64,000 nucleotides of DNA from positions 94,093 through 158,092 of the forward strand of contig NZ_CABVHQ010000006.1 in NCBI RefSeq assembly GCF_902497895.1, read 5' to 3'. This DNA comes from Pseudomonas fluorescens. GTDB lineage: Bacteria > Pseudomonadota > Gammaproteobacteria > Pseudomonadales > Pseudomonadaceae. Positions 8,195-17,802 of this stretch are shown piece after piece (positions within the stretch are counted from its first letter, which is position 1; each line of letters begins with the position of its first letter). Both the position numbers and the translations under genes were made by a program. The notes beneath the pieces were generated by a model. That model was given only the letters and a program-made list of their open reading frames with translations, had not been told where the DNA came from and made no database searches.

Positions 8195-10741
8195 TCAATA
8201 AACATCCCGCCGATAACGCCCTTGCTCAATCAGTCTCTCAACCTCATCAGCGCCCAGCACCTCACTCAGCACTTGATCCACGCCCGTCGCCATCCCCTGC
8301 AAACTGCCGCAGATATAAATCGCCGCGCCGTCCGCCAACCATTTCTTCAACTCGCCGGATGCTTCACGCAGGCGATCCTGCACGTAGATTTTCTCTGCCT
8401 GATCCCGTGAAAACGCCAGGTCCAGGCGTGCCAGATCACCGCCGGTCAGCCATTCCTGCAGCTCGTCCTTGCAGTGAAAGTCGAACTCGATATTGCGCTC
8501 GCCAAATATCAGCCAGTTGCGTTGCTGGCCGTCGGCAATGCGCGCCTTGAGCAAACTGCGCAGGCCGGCGAGGCCGGTGCCGTTGCCCAGCAGGATCATT
8601 GGTGCGGGCTCTGCGGGCAGATGGAAACCGCTGTTGCGCCGCACCCGCAGGCTAATGGCCGAACCCAGTGGCGTGTGTTCGGTCAGCCAGCCGGAAGCCG
8701 TGCCGAGGCTGCCGTCGGCACGCTGTTCCTGACGCACGATCAGCTCCAGCAGGCCGTCGGCGGCGATCGAGGCGATGGAATACTCACGCATGGCCAAGGG
8801 TATCAGCGCGTCCACCAGCGCTTGCGCGTGCAGGCCCACCAGGTGCGTTCGGTTTTCGGGCAGTTGGCGGCTGGCCAGGGCCTGTTCGAGGGTTTCTTCC
8901 AGGCCATTGAGCTGCACCTTTGTCTCACCGCGTATGCCCAGCCCATCGAGGAAATGCTCGATCGCCCACGGACAGTTGCGTGGCAACACTTCTACCAGAT
9001 CACCGGCCAACCAGCTGCTCGTGTTCGGCGCTGTCAGCCCCAGCAAGTACACGCCGGACCCACTGCTGTCGGGGTTGAGCAGCGTGCGCTGGCTCAGTGT
9101 CCAATTGTCGAAGCTCGGCGCTTGCCAGGTGTCCACCGGAGCGTGCCCGGTCAGTTGCCCGAGTTGCTGTTGCCAGTGTCGAAGGGCATAGGGGTCGCCG
9201 CTGTCGACTTCCACCGGGGCGAACAAGGTCTTGCCACCATGCTCGGCCAGCCAATTGTGCAGGCGCCGGGCGAAACCGCAAAAGTGCTGATACTGTCGGT
9301 CGCCAAGACCTAACACTGCATAGTTGAGGCTCTCGAGCGCCAACACGCGACCCAGCACCTTGCGCTCGAAGCCTCGGGCGCTGTCCGGCGCTTCGCCGTC
9401 GCCGAAGGTACTGACCACGAACAGTGCGTTGTTGGACTCACGCAAATCCTGCTCGCTGACATCCGCCAGCGGCTGGACTTTCACCGGTACCCCGGCGGCC
9501 TGCAACTGGCCGGCAGTCTGCCATGCCAGCTGTTCGGCAAAACCGCTCTGGCTGGCGAAACCGATCAGCCATGCCGGTGTATCGTTGCTGCTTTGAACCA
9601 ATCCTTTGCGGGCATTTTTCACCTGGCGCTTTTTGCGTCGACGATCCAGGTACAGCAGCCAGCCGGTAATGAAGAACAGCGGCATGCTCAGCGACGCGAG
9701 GGTCACCAGGATCCGCCCGACGATCCCGAAGTAGCTGCCGACATGCAGCGCATAAATACTGGTCAACAGTTGCGCCTTGAAGCTCTTGTCGGCGTACCGC
9801 TCATGTTTACTGACGATGCCGCTGAGCGGATCGAGCATGATCTGGTTCAGTGCGCGATCGTGGGCTGCGCTTTTCAGCAGGTAAAACACCGTGGCGGGTT
9901 GCCCGGCCACTGGCGGCATGCGGATGTTGTAGGCGCTCAAGTCCGGGCCGGCGCTGCTGTAGATGCTGCTCCACATGGCCTGGTAATCGGCGCTCGGTGC
10001 CGGGCCCGAAGGTGCCGCGCCACGTCCGCCTTTGCGCATCTGGCTATTGGGTGAATCGGATAACAGTTTGTTCAGACCTTTGTTGTACCACTCGTAGGAC
10101 CAGGACAAGCCGGTCAACGCCGCCAACAGATAGAACACCAGGCACCAGGTCCCCGCTACCGAGTGCAAGTCCCAATTGAAGCTGCGACCTTTTTTTGCCC
10201 AGTCCAGGGCCAGCCAGGCGCGCCAGCTGGCGACCTGACGCGGCCAGCGCAGATAAAGGCCGGACAGGCAGAAGAAAATCAGCAGCAGCGTGCAGGCGCC
10301 GGTGATTTGCCGACCGCTGTCGCCGATCGCCAGGAACCGGTGCAGCTGCAGCATCAGGCCGAAGAAATCCTGACCCGTGGCATCACCCATAAAGTCGCCG
10401 GTGTACGGGTCGAAGTAGCGCATCTGGCCACGGCGCTCGCCGGGCGGTGGGGTGAAAATTACCCGCGCGGCGTTGCCGCTGTCGGTCTCGACCCAGAGCA
10501 TCGAGACCTGCTTGCCTTCGACGGCCTCGACCTTTGCCACCAACTCGGCAGGCGGCAGGACACCGGCAGCGCGCTTCTCGACTTGCAGCACAGAAGGGTT
10601 GAGCGCCCGCAGGATCTCGTCCTGAAACGACACCGTGGCGCCGGTAATGCCCATCAGGGCCAGGACCAGCCCGGCACTGATACCGAAAAACCAGTGCAGC
10701 TGGAACAGTGTTTTCTTCAACACGTCGACCGCCTTACTCAT
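8195..10741 (-). CDS. piuB: PepSY membrane / flavodoxin-reductase fusion, probable ferric-siderophore reductase (PiuB-like)
   Basis: 848 residues. The N-terminal half is a PepSY-associated membrane module with about four membrane helices ([69 protein letters not shown]). From about residue 390 it becomes a sulfite-reductase-like flavoprotein: a flavodoxin-like FMN domain, an FAD domain (REYSIAS) and an NAD(P)H domain ([23 protein letters not shown]). It probably reduces iron imported through the neighbouring receptor. The position beside piuA and piuC matches P. aeruginosa PA4513. The electron donor and acceptor are inferred. Confidence 0.82.
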   Translation of the reverse strand: MSKAVDVLKKTLFQLHWFFGISAGLVLALMGITGATVSFQDEILRALNPSVLQVEKRAAGVLPPAELVAKVEAVEGKQVSMLWVETDSGNAARVIFTPPPGERRGQMRYFDPYTGDFMGDATGQDFFGLMLQLHRFLAIGDSGRQITGACTLLLIFFCLSGLYLRWPRQVASWRAWLALDWAKKGRSFNWDLHSVAGTWCLVFYLLAALTGLSWSYEWYNKGLNKLLSDSPNSQMRKGGRGAAPSGPAPSADYQAMWSSIYSSAGPDLSAYNIRMPPVAGQPATVFYLLKSAAHDRALNQIMLDPLSGIVSKHERYADKSFKAQLLTSIYALHVGSYFGIVGRILVTLASLSMPLFFITGWLLYLDRRRKKRQVKNARKGLVQSSNDTPAWLIGFASQSGFAEQLAWQTAGQLQAAGVPVKVQPLADVSEQDLRESNNALFVVSTFGDGEAPDSARGFERKVLGRVLALESLNYAVLGLGDRQYQHFCGFARRLHNWLAEHGGKTLFAPVEVDSGDPYALRHWQQQLGQLTGHAPVDTWQAPSFDNWTLSQRTLLNPDSSGSGVYLLGLTAPNTSSWLAGDLVEVLPRNCPWAIEHFLDGLGIRGETKVQLNGLEETLEQALASRQLPENRTHLVGLHAQALVDALIPLAMREYSIASIAADGLLELIVRQEQRADGSLGTASGWLTEHTPLGSAISLRVRRNSGFHLPAEPAPMILLGNGTGLAGLRSLLKARIADGQQRNWLIFGERNIEFDFHCKDELQEWLTGGDLARLDLAFSRDQAEKIYVQDRLREASGELKKWLADGAAIYICGSLQGMATGVDQVLSEVLGADEVERLIEQGRYRRDVY

Positions 10742-10826
10742 TCAAAAATAATCGTCACGGCGCGCATTATGCCGTGTGTGGGCGCGGGATCGTCGGCCTC
10801 TGATCAATCCCTCTGGCAATACGCAC

Positions 10827-10858
10827 AAAAGCCCCACTCATGACCATGAGCAGGGCTT
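10827..10858 (-). terminator. Rho-independent terminator of piuA
   Basis: On the minus strand an AGCCCTGCTCATG / CATGAGTGGGGCT hairpin is followed by TTTTGTG, just downstream of the piuA stop at 10876. Confidence 0.75.
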
Positions 10859-10875
10859 GGCGAACTTGCGCTCTA

Positions 10876-13125
10876 TCAGAAGTGGAAGTTGGTACTCAGC
10901 AATGCGGTACGGCCAGCGGCGACGTGGGCGTAATGATTCTGCAGGACCTGGTCGAAGTAGCGCTCGTCGGTCAGGTTTTGTACGTTGAGCTGCAAGTCGA
11001 TGTTTTTGCTCAGGCGGTAAGTCGCCATCGCGTCATACCGCCAGTAGGAAGGAATTTCCACCGAGTTGGCGACGTTGCCGAACTGCGAGTCAACGAAGGT
11101 GGCACCAGCGCCGATGGTCAACTCAGGCATCAGGTCATAGGTCGACCAGAAGGTGAAGTTATTTCTCGGAGTGCTTGGCATGTGGTTGCCTTCATCGATT
11201 GGCCGGGTGGTCTTCACCACCTCGCTTTCCATGTAGGTGTAGCCGCCGTAGACCCTCCAGTTGTGGGTGATCTTGCCGGCGTAGGTCAGCTCCAGGCCGT
11301 TGACCTGTTGCTCTCCATCAAGCACTTGAGTGGTGGCGCCATCCGGGTCGTCGATCCGTGCATTGGTTTTCTCGGTGCGAAACAGCGCAGCGGTCAGCGA
11401 CAGGTCGTCACCAAAGAAGTCCCACTTGGTGCCGATCTCGTAGTTGCGGTTGCGTTCCGGATCGAGATCGCTATTGGCCGCGGTCAGTTCCAGGCTACCG
11501 TTGCCGCTGGTTTCACCGCCAGGATTGCTGGAGGTCGAATACGCGGCATAAACGCTACCGTTAGGCAGTGGTTTGTAGACCAGACCCACCTGGTAGTTCA
11601 CCAGATCGCTAGTGTTCTCGCGGGAGAAGTTACCGGCTGGAGCGCGGGTGGCGAAACCACTGGAGGTGGTCTTGTAGTTGTCATACCGCAGGCCGAGATT
11701 CAGCGACCATTGCTCGTCGAACTTCAGCGTGTCGAACACGTAGGCCGCGGCGGTCTTGGTGTCGGTATCGGTAAAGGCCAGGCCTTCGGTGATGGTGCCC
11801 GACCAACTGTCACCCGGGCTCGGGTTGTTCAGGCTGGTGCAATCGCCACTGGCCAGCAATCGTGGCGAGCAGGTGGTCGAGGTACCGGCGGCAGACGTGA
11901 CAACGTATGGGCGGTTATGCGTGTCCGAATAGGAAAACTCAATGCCGGTAACCAGGCTGTGCTCGATAAAACCAGTGTCGAACCTGGCGCTCAGGTCGGT
12001 CTGGTTGACCCAGCCGGAGGAGGTCGAATTACGGTTTTTGGTGTTGCGAAGCACCGTGCCATTAGCCACGTTGCCTTTGCTGTCGTCCGGGTTGGTGACG
12101 ACGTAGTCGAGGGTCGAGCGTGACATGCGGAAGCTGTTGGACAGGGTCAGGTTGTCATTCAGATCGTGCTCGAGCTTGATCGTGCCACTGTCATTGGTGG
12201 ACTCGCGATAGTCACGACTGTTCAGGCCGTAGAAGTTGTCGCGGTCCACGTTCACCGGCTTGTCGACCGCGTGTTTGCTGCGGTTCGGGCTCAGCGTCAG
12301 CGGGATGCCGTAGTCCGGCATGTCATCGGTTTCCACATGGTAGTAACCGACGGTGAGACGAGTATCGGTGCCCAGGCCAAAGGCGAAGGACGGAGCAACG
12401 CCCCAGCGGCTGACGTCGACATCGTCGCGACCGGCCACGTTGGCTTCGTGTTTCATCAGGTTCAGGCGAAAGGCCGAGGTATCGGTCATTTGCTGATTCA
12501 GGTCCAGCGTGGTGCGCTTGGTCTGATCGGAACCATAGGTAAAGCCGCCGTTGTACGAGTTGCCCAGCTTGGCGGACTTGGTCACCAGGTTCAGGCTGCC
12601 ACCGGTCGAACCGGCACCGGTGAACGCGGAGCCAGGGCCCTTGCTGACTTCAATCGATTCGACGTTGAAGATTTCCCGGCTTTGCGAAGCGGGGTCACGC
12701 ATGCCGTCGATGAACACGTCGCTCTCTGCGTTGAAGCCGCGGATGATCGGGCGGTCACCGGCCGGGTTGCCGCCTTCGCCTGCACCGAAGGTGATGCCCG
12801 GAGTGGTGCGCAGCGCGTCGACCAGGCTGGTAGCGCCGGTATCGCGGATAACCTGCTGCGGGATGACGGTGACGCTTTTGGGTGTGTCACGCAGTGGCGC
12901 GGTAAATTTCCTGGAGGCGGAGGTGTCGGTCTTGTAGGACGTGTCGTCCTGTTCGCCAACGACGCTGGTGGCATCCAGCGAAATCTCGTTACGCGGGGCC
13001 TTTTCGTCGGTATTTTCCGCCGCGTAAGCCATATGGGCTGCGGAGGTGGCGGTGATGGCCACGCCAATTGCAGACGCGAGCAGGCGCGGTGAGCTGACAG
13101 GTAACTGTGATGGTTGGCGTGACAT
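10876..13125 (-). CDS. piuA: TonB-dependent siderophore receptor
   Basis: 749 residues from the ATG at 13123-13125, which has a strong GGGGAGGGG ribosome site upstream. A signal peptide is visible (LLASAIGVAITATSAAHMAYA). A plug domain follows (SVTVIPQQVIRDTGATSLVDALRTT; PIIRGFN), then a 22-strand-type barrel ending in an aromatic residue (STNFHF). It is an outer-membrane importer of iron-siderophore complexes powered by TonB. Its neighbours are piuB and piuC. A longer start at 13188 would place extra residues before the signal peptide and is less likely. Confidence 0.93.
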   Translation of the reverse strand: MSRQPSQLPVSSPRLLASAIGVAITATSAAHMAYAAENTDEKAPRNEISLDATSVVGEQDDTSYKTDTSASRKFTAPLRDTPKSVTVIPQQVIRDTGATSLVDALRTTPGITFGAGEGGNPAGDRPIIRGFNAESDVFIDGMRDPASQSREIFNVESIEVSKGPGSAFTGAGSTGGSLNLVTKSAKLGNSYNGGFTYGSDQTKRTTLDLNQQMTDTSAFRLNLMKHEANVAGRDDVDVSRWGVAPSFAFGLGTDTRLTVGYYHVETDDMPDYGIPLTLSPNRSKHAVDKPVNVDRDNFYGLNSRDYRESTNDSGTIKLEHDLNDNLTLSNSFRMSRSTLDYVVTNPDDSKGNVANGTVLRNTKNRNSTSSGWVNQTDLSARFDTGFIEHSLVTGIEFSYSDTHNRPYVVTSAAGTSTTCSPRLLASGDCTSLNNPSPGDSWSGTITEGLAFTDTDTKTAAAYVFDTLKFDEQWSLNLGLRYDNYKTTSSGFATRAPAGNFSRENTSDLVNYQVGLVYKPLPNGSVYAAYSTSSNPGGETSGNGSLELTAANSDLDPERNRNYEIGTKWDFFGDDLSLTAALFRTEKTNARIDDPDGATTQVLDGEQQVNGLELTYAGKITHNWRVYGGYTYMESEVVKTTRPIDEGNHMPSTPRNNFTFWSTYDLMPELTIGAGATFVDSQFGNVANSVEIPSYWRYDAMATYRLSKNIDLQLNVQNLTDERYFDQVLQNHYAHVAAGRTALLSTNFHF

Positions 13126-13282
13126 GTGAATTCCCCTCCCCAAGGATTTGAGGCCGCGGAATATAGGGTAAACACGTATTTGTATCAATTGCGATTTATT
13201 GCTATTTGCACTGAATTTACATTCTTTACAATTTGCCTTTACGGTTTTTATTCGCTCATTCGTCTCCGGGTTTTACAAAGAC

Positions 13283-13301
13283 AATAAGAATCAATACCAT
13301 T
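13283..13301 (+). promoter_or_regulatory. Fur box in the piuA-piuC intergenic region
   Basis: AATAAGAATCAATACCATT matches the 19-bp Fur consensus form AATGATAATCATTATCATT at 15 of 19 positions and ends 30 bp before the piuC ATG. A weaker second candidate (11 of 19) lies at 13188-13206, about 60 bp upstream of piuA. Iron repression of both divergent genes is the expected consequence. Confidence 0.65.
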
Positions 13302-13331
13302 GCGATCCTTTCGCTCTCAGGTATCGCTCCC

Positions 13332-14012
13332 ATGCTGCTGCATATTCCCGGCTTGTTCTCCCGTGAAGAAGTGTTGCGCGTCCGCGAAGCCCTGGAGCAG
13401 GCGGACTGGGCGGACGGCAAAATCACCGCCGGCTACCAGTCGGCCAAGGCCAAGCACAATTTGCAGTTGCCCCAAGGGCACCCGCTGGCGCAGGAAATCG
13501 GCACGGCGATGCTTGAGCGGCTGTGGAAAAATCCGTTGTTCATGTCGGCGGCGTTACCGCACAAAGTCTTCCCGCCGCTGCTCAACTGCTACACCGCCGG
13601 CGGCAGTTTTGATTTTCATATCGACAACGCGGTGCGCCAGCCCAACGGCAGCGCCGAACGCGTGCGTACCGATTTGTCGTCCACGCTGTTCTTCAGCGAC
13701 CCGGACGAATATGACGGCGGCGAGCTGGAAATCCAGGACACCTTCGGCACCCGTCAGGTCAAGTTGCCGGCGGGCGATATGGTGCTCTACCCGGGCACCA
13801 GCTTGCACAAGGTCAACCCCGTTACCCGCGGCGCCCGCTACGCCTCGTTCTTCTGGACGCAAAGCCTGGTACGCGAAGACAGCCAGCGCGCGCTGCTGTT
13901 TGAAATGGACGGTGCCATCCAGCAACTGACGGGTGATATGCCCGATCACCCTTCGCTGATCCGCCTCACCGGCACCTATCACAACCTGTTGCGTCGCTGG
14001 GTCGAGGTGTAA
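13332..14012 (+). CDS. piuC: Fe(II)/2-oxoglutarate-dependent dioxygenase PiuC
   Basis: 226 residues from the ATG at 13332 ([14 protein letters not shown]), the usual PiuC length. The 2-His-1-Asp iron site is seen in the FDFHIDNAV segment and a later His in YPGTSLHKV. An Arg for 2-oxoglutarate follows in [11 protein letters not shown]. PiuC-family proteins are iron-regulated hydroxylases linked to siderophore and siderophore-mimic uptake, but the substrate is unknown. It is divergent from piuA with a Fur box between, and the Sel1 gene starts right after its stop. Confidence 0.93.
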   Translation: MLLHIPGLFSREEVLRVREALEQADWADGKITAGYQSAKAKHNLQLPQGHPLAQEIGTAMLERLWKNPLFMSAALPHKVFPPLLNCYTAGGSFDFHIDNAVRQPNGSAERVRTDLSSTLFFSDPDEYDGGELEIQDTFGTRQVKLPAGDMVLYPGTSLHKVNPVTRGARYASFFWTQSLVREDSQRALLFEMDGAIQQLTGDMPDHPSLIRLTGTYHNLLRRWVEV

Positions 14013-14810
14013 GTGTCGGACTTGCGTTTGCGTCGCGAGGAAGTCCTCGATGGCGACCGGCTCAAGGCCATGCTCGAAGAAAGTCCGGCCCGCGCGGCCC
14101 AGGCGATCCTGTTGGCGGCCAAGGAAGGTGTCCTCGATGCCCAGGCCTTGCTGGGGCAGATCCTGCTCGAAGGGCAGGGGATCGAAAAGGATCAGGCTTT
14201 GGCGGTGCGCTGGTTCGAGATTGCGGCCCACGGCGGCCACCAGATGGCGCGCAACATGCTCGGTCGTTGTCATGAGCATGCTTGGGGGTGTACGGCCAAC
14301 GCTGTTGTCGCGGCGTCGCACTATCGTCAGGCTGCTGATGCCGGACTGGATTGGGCCTTGTACAACTACGCCAACCTGCTCGCCACCGGTCGCGGAGTCA
14401 CCGAAGATCAGGCGCAAGCGCTGGCCTGCTATCAACGCGCCGCTGCACTGGGGCATGCGAAATCGATGAACCTGCTCGGGCGTTATCTGGAAGAAGGACG
14501 ATTTTGTCCGGCTGATCCGGTGACGGCTGTCCAGTGGTATCGGCGTTCGGCCGAGGGTGGGGATTTTCGCGGGCAGTTCAGTTATGCGACTGTTCTGGCC
14601 GATGACGGGAGAGTTGAAGAGGCGTTGGTGTGGCTGCGCAAAGCGCTGGTGGGGGGGAATCTGAATTTCCTGCGGGTTGCTTGCAAGACTCTGTTAAATG
14701 CCACTCATCCCGAGATTCGCGGCTTGGCGAGGGATTATCGCTATCGAGCGAAGCAGTTGGGCGATAAGCGGGATGCGCCAGAGCTCGCTGCTGTGGTTAA
14801 ATCACTATGA
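14013..14810 (+). CDS. Sel1-like repeat (tetratricopeptide-type) protein
   Basis: 265 residues from a GTG immediately after the piuC stop. At least four Sel1 repeats are visible (AQALLGQILLEGQG...ALAVRWFEIAAHGG; ARNMLGRCHEHAWG; ALYNYANLLATGRG; SMNLLGRYLEEGRF...AVQWYRRSAEGG). Such solenoids serve as protein-interaction scaffolds. The gene corresponds by position to the Sel1 gene beside piuC in P. aeruginosa. It has no signal peptide, so it is probably cytoplasmic. Its role in iron uptake is inferred only from linkage. Confidence 0.9.
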   Translation: MSDLRLRREEVLDGDRLKAMLEESPARAAQAILLAAKEGVLDAQALLGQILLEGQGIEKDQALAVRWFEIAAHGGHQMARNMLGRCHEHAWGCTANAVVAASHYRQAADAGLDWALYNYANLLATGRGVTEDQAQALACYQRAAALGHAKSMNLLGRYLEEGRFCPADPVTAVQWYRRSAEGGDFRGQFSYATVLADDGRVEEALVWLRKALVGGNLNFLRVACKTLLNATHPEIRGLARDYRYRAKQLGDKRDAPELAAVVKSL

Positions 14811-14867
14811 TTGAAATTTAATCACTTCTCATCATTTCGACGCAAACTGCTTGTAGAGGCGAAAATC

Positions 14868-15131
14868 ATGGCCGAAACCAAAGTACTTACAGCTCATGTA
14901 CCGATGGCTCTCGCCAACAAAATCGATCAAATGGCGACTCGAATGGAGCGTTCACGTGGCTGGATCGTCAAGCAGGCCCTTGTTGATTGGGTGGATCAGG
15001 AAGAGGAGCGAAGCCGACTTACTCGTGAGGCTATGGCGGATGTTGATGCCGGGCGAGTGATCGACCAGCAGGCTGTTCAGGCATGGGCAGATAGTTTGAG
15101 TACCGACAATCCGTTGCCGGTGCCGCATTGA
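14868..15131 (+). CDS. Ribbon-helix-helix antitoxin (CopG/StbD type)
   Basis: 87 residues from the ATG at 14868. An upstream start at 14811 would add an unconserved tail. The N-terminus has a ribbon-helix-helix pattern (KVLTAHVPMALANKIDQMATRMERSRGWIVKQAL), and the acidic C-terminus probably wraps the toxin. The stop overlaps the start of the RelE-like gene, the usual coupling of a type II toxin-antitoxin pair. It likely autorepresses the operon. Confidence 0.87.
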   Translation: MAETKVLTAHVPMALANKIDQMATRMERSRGWIVKQALVDWVDQEEERSRLTREAMADVDAGRVIDQQAVQAWADSLSTDNPLPVPH

Positions 15132-15406
15132 TGGAGTTGAAGTGGACGAGTAAAGCGTTATCGGATCTGGCTCGACTCTTCGAATTCCTGGCAGTAGTAA
15201 ATCGCCCCGCGGCTGCGCGCACGGTGCAGTCACTTTCTCAGGCTCCACTAGCCTTGTTGAGTAACCCGCGTATCGGTGAGCGGCTTGAAGAGTTCGAGCC
15301 TCGAGACGTGCGACGGCTTCTGGTCGGTCATTACGAGATGCGGTACGAGATCCAGAACTCCACGCTCTACATTCTGCGACTGTGGCACGTGCGCGAAGAT
15401 CGGTAA
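15131..15406 (+). CDS. RelE/ParE-family toxin
   Basis: 91 residues from the ATG at 15131, overlapping the antitoxin stop (TGATG); a TTG at 15128 is the alternative. The fold pattern is RelE/ParE: SKALSDLARLFEFL, then LLSNPRIGERLEEFEPRDVRRLLVGHYEMRYEI and a C-terminal LYILRLWHVREDR. Whether it targets ribosomal mRNA or gyrase cannot be told from sequence. The pair separates the piu block from speC. Confidence 0.87.
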   Translation: MELKWTSKALSDLARLFEFLAVVNRPAAARTVQSLSQAPLALLSNPRIGERLEEFEPRDVRRLLVGHYEMRYEIQNSTLYILRLWHVREDR

Positions 15407-15441
15407 TGCTTCAAGCCGAATGATTGAGCACCACAATGCAA

Positions 15442-15470
15442 AAAGCCCATGACAAGTCATGGGCTTTTTT
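15442..15470. terminator. Bidirectional terminator between toxin gene and speC
   Basis: AAAGCCCATGAC / GTCATGGGCTTT is a perfect 12-bp stem with a 2-nt loop. It has T runs on both strands and lies between the convergent toxin gene and speC. Confidence 0.92.
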
Positions 15471-15487
15471 GATTCAGCGAGCAGCGT

Positions 15488-16651
15488 TTACAGGTAGAAC
15501 GACTTCAGCGGCGGGAAACCATTGAACTCTACAGCGCTGTAGCTGGTGGTGTAGGCGCCGGTGGACAGCCAGTACAGGCGATCACCGATGGCCAGGTTCA
15601 ACGGCAGGCCGTACTTGTAGTTCTCGTACATGATGTCGGCGCTGTCGCAGGTCGGGCCGGCGATGACCACTTCTTCCATCTCGCCTTTCTTCTCGGTCCA
15701 GATCGGGAACTTGATGGCTTCGTCCATGGTTTCGATCAAACCGGAGAATTTGCCCACATCGGTGTAGACCCAACGCTCGACGGCGGTACGGGATTTACGG
15801 GCCACCAGTACCACTTCGCTGACCAGGATCCCGGCGTTGGCGATCAACGAACGGCCTGGCTCGAGGATGATTTCCGGCAGGTCATCACCGAAGTCTTCCT
15901 TGAGGAAACGGATGATTTCTTCTGCGTAGGTTTCCAGGCTGTTGGTGCGGGTGATGTAGTTGGCCGGGAAACCACCGCCCATGTTGATCAGTTTCAGCTC
16001 GATGCCGTCTTCTTCCTTCAGGCGTTCAAAGATCACCTTGACCTTGGCGATCGCCGCGTCCCAGACGCTGATGTCGCGCTGTTGCGAACCGACGTGGAAG
16101 GAGATGCCGTAAGGCACCAGGCCCAGGTCGCGAGCGAGGATCAGCAGGTCCATGGCCATGTCGGTCTGGCAGCCGAATTTGCGCGACAACGGCCAGTCAG
16201 CCGTGGTCGAGCCTTCGGTGAGGATCCGTACATAGACTTTAGAACCTGGCGCGGCCTTGGCGATGTTGCGCAGGTCGGCTTCCGAGTCGGTGGAGTACAG
16301 ACGCACGCCCTTCTCGTAGAAGTAGCGGATGTCCCTGGATTTCTTGATGGTGTTGCCGTAGCTGATGCGATCGGCGCTGACGCCCTGGTTCAGCACTTTA
16401 TCCAGCTCGTAGATCGAAGCGATATCGAAGTTCGAGCCTTTTTCTTTGAGCAGGTCGATGATTTCAACGGCCGGGTTGGCCTTGACCGCGTAATAAACCT
16501 TGGCGAAGTCGAAGCCGGCGCGCAGGTCATCGTAGGCCTGGCTGATCATCGCGGTGTCGATGACCACGAATGGAGTTTCTTGCTTGTCGGCGAAGGCCTT
16601 CATTTTATCGAAGGTTTCGCGTGCGTAATAATCTTCGACCTTGATCGACAT
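15488..16651 (-). CDS. speC: Ornithine decarboxylase (PLP, alanine-racemase fold)
   Basis: 387 residues, the length of the Pseudomonas biosynthetic SpeC. The PLP lysine is Lys57 in VYYAVKANP. The glycine-rich phosphate loop (NMGGGFP) and the C-terminal GPTCDSADIMYE, with the catalytic Cys-Asp pair, are present. It converts ornithine to putrescine in polyamine synthesis and acts as a cytosolic dimer. It follows the piu block as in P. aeruginosa (PA4519). A 566-bp non-coding leader precedes it. Confidence 0.95.
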   Translation of the reverse strand: MSIKVEDYYARETFDKMKAFADKQETPFVVIDTAMISQAYDDLRAGFDFAKVYYAVKANPAVEIIDLLKEKGSNFDIASIYELDKVLNQGVSADRISYGNTIKKSRDIRYFYEKGVRLYSTDSEADLRNIAKAAPGSKVYVRILTEGSTTADWPLSRKFGCQTDMAMDLLILARDLGLVPYGISFHVGSQQRDISVWDAAIAKVKVIFERLKEEDGIELKLINMGGGFPANYITRTNSLETYAEEIIRFLKEDFGDDLPEIILEPGRSLIANAGILVSEVVLVARKSRTAVERWVYTDVGKFSGLIETMDEAIKFPIWTEKKGEMEEVVIAGPTCDSADIMYENYKYGLPLNLAIGDRLYWLSTGAYTTSYSAVEFNGFPPLKSFYL

Positions 16652-17217
16652 GCTGGGAACTCCCTACTGGCAAACTGAAATTATCAATGGGTGCAAATGA
16701 ACGTCCTCCGTATCCCCACTTTGGTTCGCCTACTTCCCAAGGCATGTCGCCGAAAGCAAAAAAGGTCATGGGAGGCGGTGCTTCCCTTGGCCTTGCTGTC
16801 TCGTCGTCAGTACTTGAGCCGGATGGATCGTTTCCAGCATGGACGTTCGGCGCGAACTTTAGGACGTGAGAGGCTTGAGATCAACAAAAAATGTCGCGTT
16901 TTTACACGCGTCCGTCGTGCGGTCCCGGACAGCTACTGATGTAACCGACCTGCATGACAGTGTGATGTTCCCCGGATCGGGATTTTTGCAGAGGAATATG
17001 AACCGCTCTGTGGCGAATGTAGCTCCCCCCCGGCCGGCGAATCGGCACCTGACTTGGCAACTCGATAGCAACCGCTAGATCGCATTCTCCCACGTTTGAA
17101 GTCGGAGCAAGTTTCCCCGATACATTGGGTCGTTTTGCCACGCCAATCAGCCTTTGGATAAAGGCTGATATAAGTTGGGGTTGATGTTTTTAGTGAATTG
17201 TTTCTGCATTGCGTGGA
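16652..17217. other. Intergenic region upstream of speC
   Basis: 566 bp without a convincing gene. Short open frames on both strands lack ribosome sites and family resemblance. The part nearest speC (16652-16900) must carry its promoter and a long leader. I see no clear riboswitch or operator. Confidence 0.6.
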
Positions 17218-17583
17218 TTAAAAGACTTGGACATCAAAATGATTGCTTGTGTGAAGTGCTGGATTACTGCGCACAGTTACAGTCACAGTTACTGTAAAGT
17301 TGGACTGTACGTTCGCGGCCTTTACGGTTGCATTTTGAATTTGAATTCCGGTTATCTCTGCCGACCTTACAGGATCGGTGGAGACTAGCCAGTCGACAGC
17401 TTCGTTGGGATAGCTAGCGCCATTGGGGCCGAGTACGGCTGCTGCGACAGATGTGTTGAGATTATTTCCTCTGGTTATGATTAATTTGCCAGGTACGCTT
17501 AATCTGACTTCATTTGGTACTTTTGCTCCTTGATCTGGAATTATTCGAGATGTCTCGGTGTAAGTAGATGGATCGTATTCCAT
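17218..17583 (-). CDS. Small protein of unknown function, Ig-like repeat character
   Basis: 121 residues with no signal peptide. The sequence is beta-rich and resembles bacterial Ig-like or invasin-type modules (VRLSVPGKLIITRGNNLNTSVAAAVLGPNG...AVDWLVS...VTVTVTVRSN). The DNA is AT-richer than its neighbours speC and opuCA, suggesting recent acquisition. I do not recognise a named family. The flanking 17584-17802 is AT-rich with no gene. Confidence 0.55.
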   Translation of the reverse strand: MEYDPSTYTETSRIIPDQGAKVPNEVRLSVPGKLIITRGNNLNTSVAAAVLGPNGASYPNEAVDWLVSTDPVRSAEITGIQIQNATVKAANVQSNFTVTVTVTVRSNPALHTSNHFDVQVF

Positions 17584-17802
17584 GGTTGATTCTCACTCGG
17601 ATTTTTTGTGAATTAATCGGTTCTAAGTGCGAGTGGATGATGTGCGGAAGCAGCAGGTTTTGGAACTGTTAGAAATAACAGTTTTAAATATTTAAGCGCA
17701 ATAAGTAGGGTGTTTTTTATAAGATGTTGGTGGGGGCGACGAATTTAAGAGTAATCAGGTCGCGTGTGACCTTGGGTAGCACGCGGCCCGATAAACAGTT
17801 GA

